This document shows positions 57,653-64,000 of a DNA stretch of 64,000 bases, piece after piece (position 1 is the first letter of the stretch; the number at the start of each line of letters is the position of its first letter). The position numbers and the translations under genes are program-made. The notes below the pieces were generated by a model. It was given only the letters and a program-made list of their open reading frames with translations. It searched no databases and was not told where the DNA came from. The stretch covers positions 9,501,058-9,565,057 of the forward strand of contig OX638135.1 of the NCBI GenBank assembly GCA_951804985.1, in the 5' to 3' direction. Origin of the DNA: Dryomyza anilis (taxonomy: Eukaryota > Arthropoda > Insecta > Diptera > Dryomyzidae).

Positions 57653-58209
57653 AATTAAACATATACTAAACTGATCTCCCACGTGTACCGAGCACTTCTT
57701 TCTCAGCAACTGTGATCCTAAAGTGAAGATCTTGGAACAAAAACGGAGAAGAAGCAAAAAAAAACCTAGAATATTTCAATGTAATTTTTTCAATTTCTTA
57801 ACTTTAAATTACTATAACAAATAGAGGTAAAGACTTCTGGCACTAAAATTTTGCATTCTTATAAATGTGGGTATACTTGCTCCAAATATATTAATCATTA
57901 TCATTAAATCGAAAAACTACGAAAGTTATTGATAAATTAAAGTCAGTTTAAATGAATTTAAAAAATTTATGTTTTGCCCATAAAAGGCCGTTAGTGAGAG
58001 AGTAAAAAATGATTTGAGTGAGTGAGTTTGCTTGAGTAGAATATTTCGCAGAATTTAAAATCGTGAGATTAGCGTGATTCACGTGTATCACGCGTGATTG
58101 TTCTTGAAACTAAATTTACTGACGTGATTGTGCGTAGAACAAAAAACACCGTGAGTGATAAGAAAATTTCTTCATAACAGAAAGTGAGTGATAAGAAAAT
58201 TTCTTCATT

Positions 58210-58800
58210 TGCATTATGTTCCTATCTACAACCAAGAGCAGGTGGTCGCCTAGCAGTGAAAATACTTAAGGCGGGCAATGAATGGCGGCGATTGAGCTGT
58301 TCTCGCGAGTGGTGCCGCTTAATCTTTACAGCGAGATCTCGGACAACATTATATTACATCTCAGTCTGCTCCTAAGCGATCCGAATCCTGTGGTGCGTGT
58401 ACTTAACCTAATATTTCTTATGTGGTCCCCTTGTTGGAGCTTGACAAATTACATGGATCGTCATCACATCACTGCTCAAGAATGTTGACATTACCATCAG
58501 GTAAAGAAAGCAATTTGAAACAAATACAATTTTAGCAGCTACTTGTTCACAGTTACTGCCTCATCATTTTACCGCTCGAGGGAATGCGCGGATTTTCACG
58601 CATCCTACAACCGATCCCTTGACATTTTTCCGCGTGCGTCCTTGCTTTGGCAACTACTCGATGGGCATATATGAGACTATCCTCATTTTATTGAGCATTC
58701 TCTGCCGTTCAATGACGCAATGTCTCATCCAACTAATTCTCGAAGACACTGTGCTAGTAGTTGCTGGTACTTGCCGTCTATATTTTGGAGGTAAGAAATC
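58210..58800 (+). other. GC-richer island with exon-like frames, unassigned
   Basis: Base composition rises sharply relative to both sides. 58282-58488 can encode a hydrophobic, HEAT-repeat-like stretch (LFSRVVPLNLYSEISDN; LLLSDPNPVVRVL). 58619-58792 can encode NYSMGIYETILILLSIL and ends at GGAGGTAAG, a good splice-donor shape. The two pieces are in different frames with stops between. This could be the remains of a host gene or of a captured fragment. No family was identified. Confidence 0.3.
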
Positions 58801-58879
58801 GACTGAGGGATGTTATACGGACCTTGATGAATCTGATGTCAAACTTTTAATATTTTTTTATAAATTCGAACAAAAATAA

Positions 58880-59392
58880 AACAAAATTGTCAATAATAAC
58901 CTTATTTATTGAAAAAAAATAGTAAAAAGTAGGCATTTTTAAAAATTCAAAAGAACGACAGTAGACGACTGTCTATATGTAGTCGACCACAGCAATTTTT
59001 GATCGGCAGTAGCTACTGTTAGCTATATAAATGACACGTAGACTAACCACAATTTCTACTGTCGTTTTAACCCACTGACAACCATAGTATGATTGGGAGA
59101 ATTTGTTATATGGTCAGTGAGGATTTCTACTGTCGTTTTAACCCACTGACAACCATAGTATGATTGGAAGAATTTGTTATATGGTCAGTGAGGACCATAT
59201 ACTATGGTCACTGACGACTACAGTATAGTTGTGTGAAATTGGAATACTGTCACTTAGGATCATATTAGGGTTGACGATAGTATCATTGAGGATCATATTA
59301 GACATAGTATATGATTGTCTACAATCATAACCCCAATCATAGTATGATGCCCTTCAACTATGATCACCACAATCATGTTTTTTCTCTGCGTG
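58880..59392. repeat. 71-bp tandem duplication and palindrome-rich sequence
   Basis: ATTTCTACTGTCGTTTTAAC starts units at 59052 and 59123 (period 71). The stretch around it repeats AACCATAGTATGATTG and TATGGTCAGTGAGG in both orientations (for example ACCATATACTATGGTCA near 59198), so it is rich in small hairpins. Confidence 0.6.
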
Positions 59393-59570
59393 TAGTGCGT
59401 TGGACTATGAGTTAAAAGGTTCCTTGTTCAAACATGGACTGGGAATAAAAACATATTTTCATAGAACACATTTTTCTATACCGGCAGTCAATGGCTCAAT
59501 GTTATTTTCGACTGAACCTGAACCTTGTTATTTGCGACTAATCCCTGAACTTATTATTATTATTTAGCGT
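59393..59570 (+). mobile_element. tRNA-derived SINE, copy 3, degraded
   Basis: Recognisable GTGCGTTGGACTATGAG, GTTCAAACATGGACTGGG, CATTTTTCTATACCG and an ATT tail. The A box is missing and the body is rearranged (a GAACCTGAACCTTG stretch). An old, 5'-truncated copy. Confidence 0.6.
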
Positions 59571-59880
59571 TTTCACAGTTCCATAGTATATGTTAGACAT
59601 TGTACGAATAAGACAGAACTATGATAACCACTTTTCTGATTGTTCAAATGTTTCCTGAAATATAGCTGATTCATATAAATTTAGAATTTTTTCAAATGTT
59701 CGTTAATTTGAGTTGATTTTAAAAGAAAAACAAATAAATAAACATTTTATGCACATATGCAATTAACATCTTCATTTCACATAATATGACACCAAAAACA
59801 TGCCCTTCAGGCTACTCTCAAATGCAACACTTGGCCATCATTTCGAAAGAAAATTTGACCTTTTTATATAATATGTTCTT

Positions 59881-60530
59881 TTTATACCCTACACTAAAAG
59901 TGAAAGGGTATATTCATTTTGGTACGCCGTTTGTAACACCCATAAGGAAGCATCTCCGGTATGGAAAAGTATATATATTCCTGATCAGCATGACCTCCTG
60001 AGCGATAGAAGAGCTTGAGCAATGAAAATTTAGATTTAGATTACTTATATATCTAAGCTGCCTGAACAAGAAAATTGGCATGATCGGTCTATTGTGACCT
60101 GAGAACCGACCACTTATATTCAAATACCTCGTATAAAATGTATATCTACAGATCAATTTTACTGTATACGTGCTTATGAAAACTTTTTTTTGGTCAAATA
60201 TATATTGACTCATGCTCAAATATGTGAAAATAATGGTTTCCGGCGAAACGACTTGTGGTTCCAAAATAAAAAGGTGAAATTCGGTACACCTACCCATTTG
60301 TAAATATGGGTATCAAATGAATGGAAATTCTTCAGCGATTGAAAGTTTGTAGTTATTTTCAGGATTCGTATACCCTGGTGACCTATATACCACTTTTAAT
60401 GGTAACCACACATATGTCTATAGTCGGCTTAGACCGACTATAATTTTGATAATCCTAACTATCATAACTACTTTACTTTACTTTAACTACTTTAAAATTT
60501 CCCATGTGATCTAACCTTCCCAACTGGTTT
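59881..60530 (+). mobile_element. DINE-1/mini-me-like element D, plus strand, lacking the GTCY tract
   Basis: Starts at TATACCCTACACTAAAAGTG. It runs through the core (GTATATATATTCCTGATCAG), then jumps from CCTCCTGAG to the body, so the whole GTCY tract is deleted. The hairpin is at about 60420-60443 and the 3' end CCCAACTGGTTTTT is near 60530. Confidence 0.65.
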
Positions 60531-61114
60531 TTGTTATTTTTCGTAATAACCTTATACAAATATATTATCCCCATAATTTATAGACAGATCCTCTCAAAAT
60601 CATCATATTCTCAAAGGCTAAAATCTGTCCCCAAAACCATTTTGAAATCCCAAAAATGGGGACATCTGGTAGCTCTGTTTTTTGCGAAAGCTCTATATAT
60701 ACCAGTGATGATTTGTTCAATACAATTGTACTTTTTTCAGTACATTTTCAATCTCAAAAGTGCGCAAGTATTCCCCAGATCTTTTTAGTACAATTCCAAC
60801 AATAAAAAATAAATTTACTGATCACAAGTTATTGGCGCATAACTAAAAACGAATTTAATCTATAACTTAATCTACCCTTTTGACAATTATTTTTATATAC
60901 AAAATTTCACAAAATTCGTTATTAAATTTTATATCTGTTCATTTTTACTATAGTTACGGGCGGAATATTTTTAATCAGTTATTGATATTTTGAATCAGTT
61001 ATTATTTTAAAACATCTTAATTTTTCAAACCCATGATTTCACCTTAACGTAATATTAAAATCAGAAGTACAAAAAATGTTTATTTATTTTTCTATTTTAA
61101 TATTTTATTAATAT
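60531..61114. other. AT-rich intergenic with one small inverted repeat
   Basis: No gene recognised. A 130-bp inverted repeat at 60833-60962 has GGCGCATAACTA facing TAGTTACGGGCGG, related to the hairpin at 54266-54347. Confidence 0.4.
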
Positions 61115-61880
61115 TACACACATAAATATACTCTTTTGTTGGTTAATTGAACCAACGTTTCAGTGTTTCAACCGAAATACATTTCTTGTAACCTCATGTC
61201 ATTAAAATAATCGTACCTTATTTTTCTGCAACCGAAATGTTAGTCCGCGCAACTGCACGTTCGGTTGCCGTAACCTCATGATTGCATTTTTCATTGTGCC
61301 AAAATTGACATTCGTGCATTTGTTACGGCGATTGAGTAAGTTGCAGAAATAAATAAACATCAACAATTTTCACTTGTCGAAAACAATAGGAAATTCATTA
61401 ATTACGTTAAATTGCGAAATAAATATACAGATATTAATAAAATAATATATTTATTCAATACAAATTGCTCATTAGCTAGTGAAATATAATATAAATAAAA
61501 AATATTTGACCAATGGAAATAGTTGTTTTTTCATTTATTGGTTATGAGGAAATTAAAAATAAATGCATGCAGATAAATGTACCTTTTCATAGTTTTTTTT
61601 CAGGAAGCAGGAATTAGTAGATATACTTCTAAATTGTGTGAGCGACAATTTTACTCAATTAGTATATATAAGTTTTATATACATACATAACTATGTTATA
61701 ATAAAATTTAAATTGGAGGTTTAGAAAACCTAATGCTTACCGACAGGAGGTTGCGACAACCTCATGCTCACCGACCGAATTAAGAGGTTGTTGCAACTAC
61801 TTTATCAGTTGTTGCCGCAACAAATCAGTAGGGCAATTTAGTTGGTTGCCGCAACAAATCAGATCTCTGTGTGTATAATT
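61115..61880. repeat. Possible foldback element with GGTTGC-rich ends
   Basis: The left side (61138-61290) and right side (61740-61865) share inverted and direct motifs such as GTTGCCGTAACCTCATG and GTTGCGACAACCTCATG, with GTTGCCGCAACAAATCAG twice on the right. Arm alignment is weak, so this is a suggestion only. Confidence 0.35.
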
Positions 61881-62208
61881 ACAATTTTTACGTAATTGAT
61901 CCTAGGTCTTATGTGGGAAAATAATGAATTTTTTGTGCAGTATATTAAACATACACAGAAAAAAAAGTTCATACTATTTATGAATTTGTTCATCAATTTT
62001 ATGAATTTTTCATTGTTACTCCACCAATGACCAAATTCATCGAATTTATGAATCGTTCATAAAACCGTAATTAAAAATTCATATTATTGATGGACGCATT
62101 CATAATATTTATGAAAAAATGCATGATATTTATGAACTATTAAACTATTTAAAAATAAAAAAAAATATTTTTTCTGTATTATTTTTTTTTTATTTTATTA
62201 TATTAATT

Positions 62209-62952
62209 TGTATACCCTACACTAAGAGTGTAAGAGTATATTCAGTTTGGTACGCCGTTTGTAAAACCCTGAAAAAAGCATCTCCGGTATGGAAAAGTAT
62301 ATATATTCTTGATCAGCATGACCTCCTGAGTCGATTTAGCGATGTCCGTCTGTCCGTCTGTCTGTCTGCCTGTCTGCCTGTCCGTCTGTCCTCTGTCTGT
62401 CTGTTAAAATCACGATTACAGAAAAAGTTGAAGAGCTAGAGCAATGAAACTTTAGATTTAGATTACTTATATATCTAAGCTGTCTGAACAAGAAAATTGG
62501 CATAATCGGTCTATTGTGACCTGAGAACCGACCACTTATGTTAAAATACCTCGAATAAAATTTACATCTACGAATCAATTTTACTGTATACGTGCTTAGG
62601 TAAACTTTTTTGGTCAAATATATATTGACATTATGCTCAAATAAAGGAACAAATGTTTTCCCACGAAATGACTTGTGGTTCCCAAAAAACAAATCGAAAT
62701 TCGGTACACCTACCCCCCATTTGCAAATATGGGTATCAAATGAATGGAAATTCTTCAGCGATTGAAAGCTTGTAATTATTTTCAGGATTCGTATACCCTA
62801 GTGACAAATGTACCACTTTGAATGGTAACCACACATATGTGTAGGGTATTTATAGTCGGCTTAGACCGACTATAATTTTGATAATCCTAACTATCATAAT
62901 AACACATACTTTAAAATTTCCCATGTGATCTAACCTTCCCAACTGGTTTTTA
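62209..62952 (+). mobile_element. DINE-1/mini-me-like element D, plus strand, full length
   Basis: The most complete plus-strand copy, about 744 bp. In order: 5' end TATACCCTACACTAAGAGTG; conserved core with GTATATATATTCTTGATCAG and GAGTCGATTTAGCGATGTCC; (GTCY)n tract at 62345-62402; body; TATAGTCGG hairpin at 62851-62874; 3' end CCCAACTGGTTTTT. No protein is encoded. Nested inside the terminal-repeat element 61952-63613. Confidence 0.75.
62345..62402 (+). repeat. (GTCY)n microsatellite of the D element
   Basis: About 14 tetranucleotide units of GTCC/GTCT, with GCCT variants. This tract defines mini-me-type dipteran elements; its reverse complement (RGAC) appears in all minus-strand array copies. 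Confidence 0.8.
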
Positions 62953-63613
62953 TTTCATTTTATTATTTTAATTTATTTATTTTTTAACTACTTACATTTT
63001 ATTTTATATCTAATCTACTCTTGCTGTTGTTTGTTGTTGAGCGATTTAAGTACCTGCGGCGCACGTTGCTTTGAAGTTGTAAACAACAAATTCGGTCTAT
63101 TTGTACGAAATGACATACGTATAATCAAAACTAAGAATTGTATATGCATCATCGACTATCGACGCGTAACGACGTGTAGTGCAAATAATAACTGCCCATC
63201 ATGCGGCATGACGCATGACGCGTCAGCAAAATTAAAATATCTATTTATAGAATTCTCAACATGGCTGCAGTTATACACATGTCCAAATAGTCAAATGCCT
63301 ACCTACATACCTACTTTGTGTTGTATTTTCTAGGCTCCGTTTTGTGGACTGGTGTTTTATTTTTCAGTATCGCCTTTACGCTCGGCTGAATTGCACGTGA
63401 CGTGGATGCATCGCTGTTTTGCGTCAAAAATTAATATGAATACCTTAATGAATGCAATTCATAACAATTATGAACGCGTTTATTATATCAATTTCGCTCA
63501 AATTGTGCGAATCGTATATACGAAGAATAGTTTATAAATAGAATAATATATTATGAACGGTGTCTCAATTAATGGCGTTCATTCCATTTATGAACAAAAT
63601 TTTTTCTGTGTAG

Positions 63614-64000
63614 GGACAAAAAGTAACATTAATGTAAAAACAGAGATCGAACCAGTATACCGGTATGTTCCAAAATAAAAATGGTAACATGGATATATAA
63701 TCAGTACCTTCAATATAATCAGTACCTAAAATATAATCAGTACCTAATATTTACGTCATTACAACATTGTTTTCTTTCGAAATACAGAAAGAGACTCTTA
63801 TGCATATTATTCAAATTTGTATATTAAAAAAATATGTAATTTTATGAAAAAAAGTACAATTTGGTTTCATTTATTACAATTTGTTTACGATAAATTACAA
63901 TATCGATATTTTCAAATATCATCCCTGATATATACGTATACAAAAAATAGAATCTCAAATGCACGCGTGCATGCAAATGCCCTTCGCTTTACACTGTAAA
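63614..64000. other. AT-rich end of window, short triplicate
   Basis: ATATAATCAGTACCT occurs three times at 63697-63745, spaced about 20 bp. Otherwise nothing recognised. Confidence 0.5.

Larger units (their letters stand above)
61952..63613. mobile_element. Terminal-inverted-repeat element containing a nested D copy
   Basis: ACACAGAAAAAA at the left end (about 61952) faces TTTTTTCTGTGTA at the right (about 63613). Both ends are followed inward by repeated TTCATAAAT/ATTTATGAA motifs. The D element at 62209-62952 is inserted inside. No transposase frame; the 100-codon frame at 63031 shows no recognisable domain. Confidence 0.5.

Noticed and set aside
63031..63333. 100-codon frame near the right end
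   Set aside because: No recognisable domain and lies inside a terminal-repeat element; probably chance, though not excluded.

Overview
This is a 64-kb, AT-rich eukaryotic window with no recognisable intact host gene. It is almost entirely transposable elements, foldback (long inverted-repeat) elements and tandem repeats. The content points to a dipteran fly genome, probably repeat-rich or heterochromatic. The evidence is degraded LOA-like and I-like non-LTR retrotransposons with RNase H, a CR1/Jockey-group element, a Gypsy-type LTR element primed by tRNA-Ser, Tc1 and hAT remnants, a tRNA-derived SINE, and many copies of a DINE-1/mini-me-like element with a (GTCY)n tract and a conserved TATAGTCGG hairpin. 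The species cannot be named from this sequence.

Left half (1 to about 34,115): a composite tandem array. A block order is repeated about nine times: B (foldback, about 700 bp), D (DINE-1/mini-me-like, minus orientation), U (unclassified, about 660 bp), A (second foldback with CCCGGGTA-rich arms and a tandem-repeat centre). The first two large periods, 1-6980 and 6981-13960, are almost identical. Each carries the same CR1-type element (3081-6596 and 10061-13576, minus strand) with an open 941-codon ORF2. The later copies are more diverged. They carry nested insertions: a gag-only LTR retrotransposon (17091-20153), a decayed LOA-like element (21205-25850), a solo LTR (31495-32093) at the same target position as the full LTR element, and a SINE (33031-33350). 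The array ends where the last D copy runs through its complete core to 34,112.

Middle (34.1-46.2 kb): two more foldback elements (34143-35065 and 37402-38050), a Tc1 transposase remnant (35930-36420), a 2.03-kb hAT-like element with an exact 8-bp target duplication (38286-40318), and a full-length but frameshifted I-like retrotransposon with a 12-bp target duplication (40797-46225).

Right part (46.2-64 kb): a 92-bp minisatellite (47540-48420), a second Tc1 fragment, a second larger copy of the hAT-like element missing its right end (48948-51595), a 173-bp satellite with a 609-bp higher-order period (51650-53910), a 120-bp TA tract, a foldback with an arm resembling a hAT terminus (55462-58225), two more SINE copies, two plus-strand D elements (59881-60530 and 62209-62952), and a terminal-repeat element with that second D copy nested in it (61952-63613). 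One GC-richer island (58,210-58,800) might hold remnants of real exons but is unassigned.

No genes here work together as a pathway. The biology is element amplification, nesting, unequal exchange and decay. The only reading frames that look capable of making protein are the two identical CR1 ORF2 copies and the gag of the LTR element.
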